Of a stretch of 50,113 nt of DNA, positions 43,222 to 50,113 are shown one piece after another (position 1 is the first letter of the stretch; each line of letters starts with the position of its first letter). Source of the stretch: Rhodococcus aetherivorans (lineage in GTDB: Bacteria; Actinomycetota; Actinomycetes; Mycobacteriales; Mycobacteriaceae); the NCBI RefSeq assembly GCF_011058165.1, contig NZ_JAALEG010000043.1, positions 1 through 50,113 of the forward strand, in the 5' to 3' direction. The notes under the pieces were generated by a model that was not told the origin of the DNA, made no database searches, and saw nothing but the letters and a program-made list of their open reading frames with translations. The translations under genes and the position numbers were made by a program.

Positions 43222-44877
43222 CTAGCTCGCCGCGGCGGAGCCGTTGGTGTGGTGGTCGTCCGCTGGGCGCTGCTCGGTCTGTTCCTTGGCCCAGCGGTAG
43301 TCGGGCTTGCCGGCCGGCGAACGCTTGATGGCGTCGACGTACCAGACACTGCGCGGAATCTTGTAGCTGGCGATCTGCGTGCGGGCCACCTCGACGAGGT
43401 CGGCCAGCGCCGGGCGGGTACCGGCGCGGGGCGCGATCACGGCGGACACCCGCTGCCCCCAGCGCTCGTCGGGCACGCCGACGACGAGGACGTCGAACAC
43501 GTCCGGGTGGGCCTTGAGGGCGCCCTCGACCTCCTCGGGGAACACCTTCTCGCCACCGGTGTTGATGCAGACGGACCCGCGGCCGAGCATGGTGACGGTG
43601 CCGTCGGCCTCGACCCGCGCATGGTCGCCCGGGATCGAGTAGCGGACGCCGTGGTACTCGCGGAAGGTCGCCTTGGTCTTGACCTCGTCCTTGTAGTAGC
43701 CGATGGGGATGTGGCCCTTGCGGGCGAGCACGCCCACCTGCCCGGAGCCGGCCTCGACCGGATTTCCGTCGTCGTCGATCACGGCCGTGGAGGCGTCGAT
43801 CTTGACGGTGGGGCCACCCGAGTGGGCCTGGCCCTTGGCGACGATGCCGAGTCCGCCGAAGCCGGTCTCGGACGAGCCGATCGAGTCGGTGATCACCGTG
43901 TTGGGCATCAGGTCCAGGAAGCGTTCCTTCAGCGCCGGGGAGAACAGCGCGGCGCTCGACGCCATCGCGAACAGGGACGAAAGATCGTACTTCTCACCGG
44001 TTCCCGGACGTCCGCTCTCGAGCGCGTCGAGCATCGGGCGGCCCATCGCGTCGCCGGTGATGAAGATGACGTTGACCTTGTGCTCCTCGATGACGCGCCA
44101 CACCTCGTGGCCGTCGAACTCGGGATGCATGATCACCTTGCCGCCGCTGAACAGCGACTGCAGCACCGCCCACTGGGCACCGCCGTGGATGAGCGGGGGG
44201 ATCGGGAAACGGACCAGCGGCGGGCTCGCGGCACCGGTCTTTGCGAGTTCCCATTCGTCGGCGACGTATTCGCCCGTCATGAAGTTGATGCCGCCGCCGA
44301 GTACGCGCCACACGTCCTCCTGCCGCCACATCACGCCCTTGGGGCTGCCGGTGGTGCCGCCGGTGTAGAGGATGTAGAGGTCGTCGGCGCTGCGTTCGCC
44401 GAAGTCGCGCTCGGGTGAGCCCTGAGCCAGCGCGGACTCGTAGTCGACGCCCCCGTAGCTCGCGTAGTCGAGATCGGTGCCGTCGTCGACCACGACGACG
44501 GTGCGGATCTGCGGGCAGTGCGGCAGCACGGCGGCGACCTTGTCGGAGTAACGGCGCTCGTGGACGAGCGCGACCATGTCCGAGTTGTCGAAGATGTACT
44601 GCAACTCGTTCTCGACGTACCGGTAGTTGACGTTCACCATCACGGCACGAATCTTGAACACCGCGACCATCGCCTCGATCGCTTCGATGGTGTTGCGGGA
44701 GTAGATACCCACCTTGTCACCGGGCTTCACGCCCCGTTCCTGCAGATAGTGGGCGAGCCGGTTGGCGCGCTCCTCCACCTGCGCGTAGGTGACCTCACGT
44801 CCGTCCGACGCGAGCGCGACGCGGTCGGGAACGAGGTCGATTGCGTGCTCTACGAGGTCTGCGATGTTAAGGGCCAC
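43222..44877 (-). CDS. fadD19: Steroid-CoA ligase FadD19
   Basis: 551 residues of the ANL superfamily that closely follow mycobacterial FadD19: NIADLVEHAIDLVPDRVAL, SDMVALVHERRYSDKVA, P-loop LYTGGTTGSPKGVMW, ITDSIGSSETGFGG, GRGSVCINTGGEKVFPEEVE and the end SPAGKPDYRWAKEQTE (catalytic Lys). FadD19 activates C26 side-chain acids and, in Rhodococcus, is required for C24-branched sterols. GTG 44877 lies only 10 bases after the KstR-like box and lacks a ribosome site, so its mRNA may be leaderless. Confidence 0.94.
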   Translation of the reverse strand: MALNIADLVEHAIDLVPDRVALASDGREVTYAQVEERANRLAHYLQERGVKPGDKVGIYSRNTIEAIEAMVAVFKIRAVMVNVNYRYVENELQYIFDNSDMVALVHERRYSDKVAAVLPHCPQIRTVVVVDDGTDLDYASYGGVDYESALAQGSPERDFGERSADDLYILYTGGTTGSPKGVMWRQEDVWRVLGGGINFMTGEYVADEWELAKTGAASPPLVRFPIPPLIHGGAQWAVLQSLFSGGKVIMHPEFDGHEVWRVIEEHKVNVIFITGDAMGRPMLDALESGRPGTGEKYDLSSLFAMASSAALFSPALKERFLDLMPNTVITDSIGSSETGFGGLGIVAKGQAHSGGPTVKIDASTAVIDDDGNPVEAGSGQVGVLARKGHIPIGYYKDEVKTKATFREYHGVRYSIPGDHARVEADGTVTMLGRGSVCINTGGEKVFPEEVEGALKAHPDVFDVLVVGVPDERWGQRVSAVIAPRAGTRPALADLVEVARTQIASYKIPRSVWYVDAIKRSPAGKPDYRWAKEQTEQRPADDHHTNGSAAAS

Positions 44878-44887
44878 GTCACAAAAG

Positions 44888-44901
44888 TAGAACGTGTTAC
44901 C
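44888..44901. promoter_or_regulatory. KstR-like box between fadD19 and echA19
   Basis: TAGAACGTGTTACC, AACnnGTT core, between the divergent genes; 10 bases from fadD19 and 53 from echA19. Confidence 0.8.
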
Positions 44902-44954
44902 GTTTCTGACAAGACCCGGATGAGATCCAGTTCACAACCCCTCAGGAGTCCTCA

Positions 44955-45809
44955 GTGTCCACCACCGCATCGGAAGTTTCCGGCATTTCGGCAGACGCCC
45001 CGCACTGCCTCGTCGAGCAGCGCGGCTCGGTCCTGATCGTGACCATGAACCGGCCCGAGGCCCGCAACGCCCTGTCCGGCGAGATGATGGCGATCATGGC
45101 CGAGGCGTGGGACCGCGTCGACAACGATCCGGAGATCCGGGTGGCCATCCTGACCGGCGCCGGCGGCGCGTTCTGCGCGGGCGCCGACCTCAAGGCGATG
45201 AATCGGTCGGCCCCGGGCGACAAGTTCGAGCAGGGCGAGCGAAGCGACGGGAAGGGCAAAGGCGGTGGCTGGGATCTGTCCAGGCTGCCCGCACTGCTGA
45301 AGGGCCGTCGCCTCACCAAGCCGCTGATCGCCGCGGTCGAGGGCCCGGCCATCGCCGGCGGCACCGAGATCCTCCAGGGCACCGACATCCGCGTCGCCGG
45401 GGAGAGCGCGAAGTTCGGTGTCTCCGAGGCCAAGTGGGGCCTGTTCCCCCTCGGCGGCTCGGCGGTGCGGCTCGTCCGCCAGATCCCCTACACGATCGCC
45501 GCCGACATCCTGCTCACCGGCCGCCACATCAAGGCCGCCGAGGCCAAGGAGATCGGCCTGATCGGCCACGTCGTCCCCGACGGCCAGGCTCTCGACAAGG
45601 CCCTCGAAATCGCCGGGACCATCGCCGCCAACGGCCCCCTCGCCGTCCAGGCCATCCTGAAGACCATCCGCGACACCGAGGGCATGCACGAGGAGGAAGC
45701 CTTCGAGATCGACGCGAAACTCGGCGCCGAGGTCTTCAAGAGCGCCGACGCCAAGGAAGGCCCCCGCGCGTTCACCGAGAAGCGCACCCCGAAGTTCACC
45801 GGCGCCTGA
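44955..45809 (+). CDS. echA19: Enoyl-CoA hydratase EchA19
   Basis: 284 residues, crotonase fold: [14 protein letters not shown], oxyanion-hole [27 protein letters not shown] with the second oxyanion Gly and catalytic Glu region ([15 protein letters not shown]). It hydrates side-chain enoyl-CoA intermediates of sterols. A Gly/Lys-rich insert (about 96-112) extends the usual length of 263. GTG 44955 with AGGAG 7 bases upstream. Confidence 0.93.
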   Translation: MSTTASEVSGISADAPHCLVEQRGSVLIVTMNRPEARNALSGEMMAIMAEAWDRVDNDPEIRVAILTGAGGAFCAGADLKAMNRSAPGDKFEQGERSDGKGKGGGWDLSRLPALLKGRRLTKPLIAAVEGPAIAGGTEILQGTDIRVAGESAKFGVSEAKWGLFPLGGSAVRLVRQIPYTIAADILLTGRHIKAAEAKEIGLIGHVVPDGQALDKALEIAGTIAANGPLAVQAILKTIRDTEGMHEEEAFEIDAKLGAEVFKSADAKEGPRAFTEKRTPKFTGA

Positions 45810-45823
45810 CGGGCCGGAGGCCC

Positions 45824-45884
45824 GGGCCGAGCGAATGTATCGCTCACCTCCGTAGTCCGACGGTATGGTCCATTCGCTCAGCCC
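45824..45884. repeat. Left hairpin element of an inverted pair
   Basis: Arms 45824-45837 and 45871-45884 (GGGCCGAGCGAATG with CATTCGCTCAGCCC) pair in 13 of 14 positions. The stop codon of the minus-strand gene (45878-45880) lies within the right arm. The 53-base core (45828-45880) aligns in inverted orientation with 46935-46989; the first 24 of 25 bases are identical. It also follows echA19 and may end its transcript. Confidence 0.75.
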
Positions 45885-46837
45885 GGTGCCACCGTCCGTA
45901 GTCGCACGTCGGGCCGCGGCCGAGAGGCCGCGAGCTCGTAGTGCCGGCGCAGGTCGTCGACGACACGCCTCGGTGACCGCTCCACCGCACTCGGGATCGT
46001 CGGCAGCACGATGATGCCCGCGTTCTGCATGCGGGTCCGGCGCTCGATCGTGTCCTTGTACGCCTTGGGCGACAGGTGCCACGCGAGGGAGTCGATGTCC
46101 CAGGCCATCGCGACGTCGTCGATCCAGCCGTCAGGTCGTGCGATGAACCCGCCCCGGGAGTCGAGAACATCGCGGTTGAACACCATCTCGGGCAGACCGC
46201 TGCGTTCCCACAGCTCCCGGGCCTTCGCCTCCGCCACCGAGTGGACGTTGGCATCCACCTCCCGGAGCACCCGCCGCGGCAGAGCCGAACCCCGCCCGCT
46301 CCCCTCCGCCAGTTCCTCCTGCAGCGCTGCCACCGACACCGCTCCACGCTGGACGGCCGAGGCGATCAACGACCGCGTCGCATCGAGAGTGGTGCACCGG
46401 CGCGCGGCGTCGAGCAGGGCACGTTCGATGGGAGCACACCGGATGCCATTACGTATCAAAGGGTCCGGAATTCGGGTTGTCCGCTCGACGAGGACGAATC
46501 CGGCCGACTGCACGCGACGATTCGCCGGGAGCAGCACGTGGACGTCGTATTGTTCTCCCGCCAGTCCATGTTCTCCGAGCGCCGATCGTCCGGTGAGTAC
46601 GGCGTCGTCGCCGACGTACTTCATGGCCGCGATCGTGCGTTGCCGAGCCGACGCCGGTCCGTTTCCGAGCATCACGATGCCCGGCAGCAGCCGTTGCCAG
46701 GGACCACCCGGACGGCACCGCTCGTGAATTGCCGACCCCGACACTCCGACACGACGAAGCACGGCGTCGCGAACCACACCGCTGTCGCCCAGCCGGCCCA
46801 GTGCCTCCGGATCCCCCGCCCACTCACCCCTTCTCAT
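45878..46837 (-). CDS. Hypothetical protein, wHTH (AbiEi-like) plus Vsr/DUF559-type endonuclease-like domain
   Basis: 319 residues. The first ~60 resemble the small wHTH start of AbiEi-type antitoxin proteins (GVVRDAVLRRVGVSGSAIHE), followed by a middle region (NGIRCAPIERALLDAARRC) like those proteins. From about residue 215 there is a Vsr/DUF559-like stretch: RPDGWIDDVAMAWDIDS with Asp residues where PD-(D/E)xK nucleases have theirs, then RRTRMQNAGIIVLP. Activity is unproven, and the Lys/Glu of the motif is not clear. The gene stands alone, opposite in direction to echA19, and is bracketed by inverted hairpin elements. Confidence 0.7.
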   Translation of the reverse strand: MRRGEWAGDPEALGRLGDSGVVRDAVLRRVGVSGSAIHERCRPGGPWQRLLPGIVMLGNGPASARQRTIAAMKYVGDDAVLTGRSALGEHGLAGEQYDVHVLLPANRRVQSAGFVLVERTTRIPDPLIRNGIRCAPIERALLDAARRCTTLDATRSLIASAVQRGAVSVAALQEELAEGSGRGSALPRRVLREVDANVHSVAEAKARELWERSGLPEMVFNRDVLDSRGGFIARPDGWIDDVAMAWDIDSLAWHLSPKAYKDTIERRTRMQNAGIIVLPTIPSAVERSPRRVVDDLRRHYELAASRPRPDVRLRTVAPG

Positions 46838-46931
46838 GGACCTACAGTGCGCCGCTCGATCGGATTCGTGTGGCCGCGGAGCGTGCATTCGTCGAATCTG
46901 TGGAGCAACTCGCCGACTGTGGACAACCTCC

Positions 46932-46992
46932 CCACCGAGCGAATGTGGCATCCCGTCGATCTGAGGAGGTGAACGATACATTCGCTCGGGGG
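46932..46992. repeat. Right hairpin element of an inverted pair
   Basis: Arms 46935-46946 and 46978-46989 (CCGAGCGAATGT with ACATTCGCTCGG) are a perfect 12-bp inverted repeat. It is a rearranged-orientation copy of the 45824-45884 element and lies 13 bases from the stop of the LLM oxidoreductase gene. It may end that transcript. Confidence 0.75.
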
Positions 46993-47002
46993 AAGCGGGC
47001 GC

Positions 47003-48040
47003 CTACCGCAGCACGACGTCCGCCAGGGAGCGCACGTGCTCGGCGTCGCGGCAGCTGACGAGCAGCATCGTCACGCCGGCGTCGGACCAGCGCTTCACGC
47101 CGGCGCGCACCTCGTCGCGGTCGCCGATGATCATCGTCTCGGTGACCATCTCGTCGGGAATCGCGGCGGCGGCCTCGTCCTTGCGGCCCGCGCGGAACAG
47201 GGCGGTCACCTCGTCGACCACGTCCCCGTAGCCCATGCGCCGGTACACCTGGGCGTGGAAGTTGAGTTCGGGGGTGCCCATGCCTCCGACGTACAGGGCG
47301 GTGACGGGCTTGAGGCCGGCGATGGTCCCCGTGCGGTCGTCGGTGACGACGACCTGGCAGGTCGCGGCGATCTCGAAGTCGTCGCGGGTGCGCCGGGCGC
47401 CGGGCCGGGCAAAGCCCTCGTCGAGCCACTCGTCGTACATCGGGGCCAGGCGCGGGGAGTAGTAGATGGCGAGCCAGCCGTCGGCGATCTCGGCGGTCAG
47501 CGCGACGTTCTTGGGTCCCTCGGCGCCGATCCAGATGGGGATGTCGGCACGCAGCGGGTGCGTGATCGGCTTGAGCGGCTTGCCGAGCCCGGTGGCGCCG
47601 GGTCCGTCGTACGGCAGCGGGTAGTGCGGGCCCGGGTTGGTCACCGGCTCCCGGCGGGCCAGCACCTTGCGCACGATCGAGACGTACTCGCGGGTGCGGG
47701 CGAGCGGCTTGGCGAACGGTTCGCCGTACCACCCCTCGACGACCTGCGGCCCGGACACGCCGAGCCCCAGGATGTGCCGCCCGCCGCTGAGGTGGTCGAG
47801 GGTGATCGCGTGCATGGCACAACTGGTGGGGGTGCGGCCGGAGATCTGCACGACGGACGTGCCGAGCCGCACCCGCCGCGTGCCCGAGCCCCACCACGCG
47901 AGCGGCGTGAACGCGTCCGAGCCCCACGACTCCGCGGCGAAGACCGCATCGAAACCCTCCGCCTCGGCGGCGGCGACGAGCTCGCCGGCGTTCGCGGGCG
48001 GCTGCGCCCCCCAGTAGCCGAGTTGCAGACCCAGTTTCAT
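47003..48040 (-). CDS. F420-dependent LLM-class oxidoreductase (Rv3520c-like)
   Basis: 345 residues, luciferase-like TIM barrel: KLGLQLGYWGAQPP, GFDAVFAAESWGSDAFTPL, RVRLGTSVVQISGRTP and RHILGLGVSGPQVVEGWYG, all typical of the F420-binding LLM family. Same position as Rv3520c beside the DUF35/ltp4 genes. It probably reduces or oxidises a sterol side-chain intermediate. ATG 48040 with GAAAGGAA upstream. Confidence 0.9.
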   Translation of the reverse strand: MKLGLQLGYWGAQPPANAGELVAAAEAEGFDAVFAAESWGSDAFTPLAWWGSGTRRVRLGTSVVQISGRTPTSCAMHAITLDHLSGGRHILGLGVSGPQVVEGWYGEPFAKPLARTREYVSIVRKVLARREPVTNPGPHYPLPYDGPGATGLGKPLKPITHPLRADIPIWIGAEGPKNVALTAEIADGWLAIYYSPRLAPMYDEWLDEGFARPGARRTRDDFEIAATCQVVVTDDRTGTIAGLKPVTALYVGGMGTPELNFHAQVYRRMGYGDVVDEVTALFRAGRKDEAAAAIPDEMVTETMIIGDRDEVRAGVKRWSDAGVTMLLVSCRDAEHVRSLADVVLR

Positions 48041-48107
48041 TGCACACCATTCCTTTCGGGGCGGACCGGGGACACCGCTGCTCGGACGGTACCCTTGCCA
48101 CCATCTC

Positions 48108-48121
48108 TAGAACCTGTTCTA
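48108..48121. promoter_or_regulatory. KstR-like box, perfect palindrome
   Basis: TAGAAC-CT-GTTCTA, a perfect 14-bp palindrome with the AACnnGTT core, between the LLM gene (start 48040) and the DUF35 gene (start 48131). Confidence 0.85.
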
Positions 48122-48130
48122 CTCGAAGTT

Positions 48131-49108
48131 GTGAGCCTGGGAAAGAGCGCGATCGCGGAGAAGCCGCTGAGCGCACCACTGAACCTGAAGTTCGACTACA
48201 CCCGATCCACGGGGCCGACCGTCGGCGCGTTCGTCACGGGCCTGCGCGACGGGCGCATCCTCGGCGCCCGCGGCTCGGACGGGCGCGTCCTCGTGCCGCC
48301 CCCGGAGTTCGACGCGGTCACCCACGAACCCCTCACCGACTTCGTCGAGGTGGGGCAGTCCGGCACGGTGCGCAGCTGGACGTGGAACCCCGAGCCGCTG
48401 CCGGGCCAGCCGTTCGACCGGCCGTTCGCGTGGGCGCTGATCCAGCTGGACGGGGCCGACACGACGCTGCTGCACGCGGTCGACGTCCCCGGTCCCGAGG
48501 ACATGAGCACCGGGATGCGGGTACGCGTGCGGTGGGCCGACGACCGCGCCGGTCACATTCGTGACATCGCAGCCTTCGAACCGGGCGAGGCCGAGACCGT
48601 CACGGTCCGGACGGACGCCTCCGGCGAGCCGGTGACGATGATGATCACGCCGCTGGATCTGCACTACACGCACAGCGCGTCCTACGAGGAGTCCTACTAC
48701 CTGCGCGCGCTGGCCGAGGGCAAGCTGATCGGCGGCCGCACCGGACCGGGCGGCAAGGTCTACATCCCGCCGCGCGGCGCGAACCCCACCGACGGCATCC
48801 CCACCCGGGAGCAGGTCGAGGTGTCCGACAAGGGCATCGTCACCACGTTCTGCATCGTCAACGTGCCGTTCCTCGGCCAGCAGATCACGCCGCCGTACGT
48901 CGCGGCCTACGTGCTGCTCGACGGTGCGGACATCCCGTTCCTGCACCTGATCCTCGAGTGCGACGCCGCCGACGTCCGGATGGGCATGCGGGTGGAGGCG
49001 AAGTGGCGCCCGCGCGAGGAGTGGGACTACACGCTGCGCAACATCGAGTACTTCCGGCCGACCGGCGAACCGGACGCCGACTACGAGACCTTCAAACACC
49101 ACCTGTAA
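48131..49108 (+). CDS. Tandem DUF35 OB-fold protein, partner of Ltp4
   Basis: 325 residues with two tandem DUF35/OB-fold units (about 1-165 and 170-325). Each carries the family entry FDYTRS or LHYTHSASYEESYYLRAL with a GLRDGRILG or LAEGKLIGG turn and a C-terminal beta barrel. Rv3521 is the matching gene. DUF35 proteins bind thiolase-like lyases and are needed for aldol cleavage of the side chain. GTG 48131 is 9 bases after the KstR-like box without a good ribosome site; possibly leaderless. 16 bases from ltp4. Confidence 0.87.
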   Translation: MSLGKSAIAEKPLSAPLNLKFDYTRSTGPTVGAFVTGLRDGRILGARGSDGRVLVPPPEFDAVTHEPLTDFVEVGQSGTVRSWTWNPEPLPGQPFDRPFAWALIQLDGADTTLLHAVDVPGPEDMSTGMRVRVRWADDRAGHIRDIAAFEPGEAETVTVRTDASGEPVTMMITPLDLHYTHSASYEESYYLRALAEGKLIGGRTGPGGKVYIPPRGANPTDGIPTREQVEVSDKGIVTTFCIVNVPFLGQQITPPYVAAYVLLDGADIPFLHLILECDAADVRMGMRVEAKWRPREEWDYTLRNIEYFRPTGEPDADYETFKHHL

Positions 49109-49124
49109 GGGAGCCGCGCCCACC

Positions 49125-50113
49125 ATGACAGACATCGCAGTCGTCGGCTTCGCGCAGGCACCCCACGTGCGCGAGACCACCGGCACCACCAACGGCGTCG
49201 AAATGCTCGTCCCCTGCTTCCGGGAGCTGTACTCGAAGCTGGGAATCACCAAGTCGGACATCGGTTTCTGGTGCTCCGGTTCGTCCGATTATCTCGCGGG
49301 CCGGGCGTTCTCGTTCATCTCGGCCGTGGACGCGATCGGCGCGGTGCCGCCGATCAACGAATCCCACGTCGAGATGGACGCCGCCTGGGCGCTGTACGAG
49401 GCCTGGGTCAAGCTGATCACCGGGGAGGTCGACACCGCCCTGGTGTACGGCTTCGGCAAGTCGTCGGCCGGCACCCTGCGTCAGGTCCTCGGCCTGCAGC
49501 TCGACCCGTACCTCGTCGCCCCGCTCGGCCTCGATTCCGTGTCCCTCGCCGGGCTGCAGGCCCGGTTCGGGCTCGACGCCGGCAAGTGGACGGCGGAGGA
49601 CATGGCACAGGTCGCGGTGCGCGCGCGGGCCGCCGCCAAGGACAACCCGAACGCCCAGATCAGCGGCGACTTCGACGTCGAGGAGCTGCTGGCCCGCCCC
49701 TACGTCGCCGATCCGCTGCGGGGGCACGACTGCGCGCCGGTCACCGACGGCGCCGCCGCGATCGTGCTCGCCGCCGGCGACCGGGCCCGTGAACTGTGCG
49801 AGAACCCCGCCTGGATCACGGGCATCGAGCATCGCATCGACTCGCCGAACCTCGGCGGCCGCGACCTGACGACCGCGCCGTCCGCGTCGGCCGCCGCGCG
49901 GGCCGTCACCGGCGGTGACACCGCGTTCGACGTCGCCGAACTGCACGCGCCGTTCACCCATCAGGAGCTGATCCTGCGCGAGGCCCTCGGCCTCTCCGAC
50001 GCGACGGCGGTCAACCCGACCGGCGGCCCGCTCACGGGTAACCCCATGTTCTCCGGCGGCCTCGAGCGCATCGGCTGCGCCGCGCAGGCGATCATGGCCG
50101 GGCGGGCCGGGCG
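49125..50113 (+). CDS. ltp4: Ltp4-type thiolase-fold lyase, cut by window edge
   Basis: First 329 residues of a protein of about 350. Thiolase fold: IAVVGFAQAPHVRET at the start, GFGKSSAGTL, LHAPFTHQELILREALG and the end NPTGGPLTGNPMFSGGLERIG. The usual nucleophilic Cys region is NESHVEMDAAWALYEAW with no Cys, as in the steroid retro-aldolases (Ltp type) rather than true thiolases. ATG 49125 with AAGGGAG upstream. The C-terminus lies beyond the window. In Rhodococcus, Ltp3/Ltp4 are needed for C24-branched sterol side chains. Confidence 0.87.
   Translation, partial: MTDIAVVGFAQAPHVRETTGTTNGVEMLVPCFRELYSKLGITKSDIGFWCSGSSDYLAGRAFSFISAVDAIGAVPPINESHVEMDAAWALYEAWVKLITGEVDTALVYGFGKSSAGTLRQVLGLQLDPYLVAPLGLDSVSLAGLQARFGLDAGKWTAEDMAQVAVRARAAAKDNPNAQISGDFDVEELLARPYVADPLRGHDCAPVTDGAAAIVLAAGDRARELCENPAWITGIEHRIDSPNLGGRDLTTAPSASAAARAVTGGDTAFDVAELHAPFTHQELILREALGLSDATAVNPTGGPLTGNPMFSGGLERIGCAAQAIMAGRAG

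Noticed and set aside
1-50113. CRISPR arrays, tRNA or rRNA genes, insertion sequences
   Set aside because: Read for regular spaced repeats, cloverleaf genes and transposase motifs; none was seen. A tRNAscan/ISfinder run would settle it.

Overview
High-GC actinobacterial DNA, most likely Rhodococcus or a close mycolic-acid-forming relative. Evidence: a complete mce4 sterol-uptake operon, the fadE26-fadE27-fadD17 and fadD19-echA19-ltp4 blocks arranged as in the mycobacterial/rhodococcal cholesterol cluster, KstR-type boxes, a WhiB protein, frequent GTG starts and 4-bp gene overlaps. No rRNA, tRNA, CRISPR array or insertion sequence was recognised.

Layout. 1-240: end of a thiolase gene and two strong hairpins. 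733-10070: myo-inositol catabolism, with a divergent GntR/HutC regulator and iolC, a Cgl0159-type aldolase, iolB, iolD, iolE, iolG, iolH, then a methylmalonate-semialdehyde dehydrogenase gene (iolA/mmsA) cut off after about 183 codons. The cut abuts the start of an opposing gene whose control region, with two palindromic operators, survives. 10229-16074: an uncharacterised carbohydrate locus with an FCD-type GntR regulator, a split transketolase, an MHS-type permease, a TIM-barrel isomerase and an SDR. Related TGTYRACA sites lie at both control regions. 16207-21099: a WhiB protein, an alpha/beta hydrolase and a highly asymmetric heterodimeric ABC exporter.

21245-50113: the sterol region. A small conserved protein and otsA (translationally coupled to a lone response regulator) are followed by mce4 on the minus strand (yrbE4AB, mce4A-F, two Mce-associated proteins), hsd4A and fdxD. 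fadE26-fadE27-fadD17 then run on the plus strand. A small island (DUF6194 protein plus TipA-like MerR regulator, with a textbook 19-bp-spacer MerR promoter) precedes a minus-strand operon of fadD19, a nitronate-monooxygenase-like flavoprotein and a P450. echA19, an F420-type (LLM) oxidoreductase, a DUF35 OB-fold protein and an Ltp4-type thiolase-fold lyase complete the side-chain pathway. Inside this block a gene with a winged-helix start and an endonuclease-like end is bracketed by two related hairpin elements in inverted orientation, like a mobile cassette.

How it works together: Mce4 imports sterols, FadD17/FadD19 make CoA esters, FadE26/27 and EchA19 carry out side-chain beta-oxidation, and the DUF35/Ltp4 pair probably cleaves C24-branched side chains. 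KstR-like boxes lie before yrbE4A, hsd4A, fdxD/fadE26, fadD19/echA19 and the LLM/DUF35 pair. The most unusual points are the hairpin-bracketed gene, the deletion scar in the inositol operon, the split-transketolase locus and the ABC exporter with one dismantled ATPase site.
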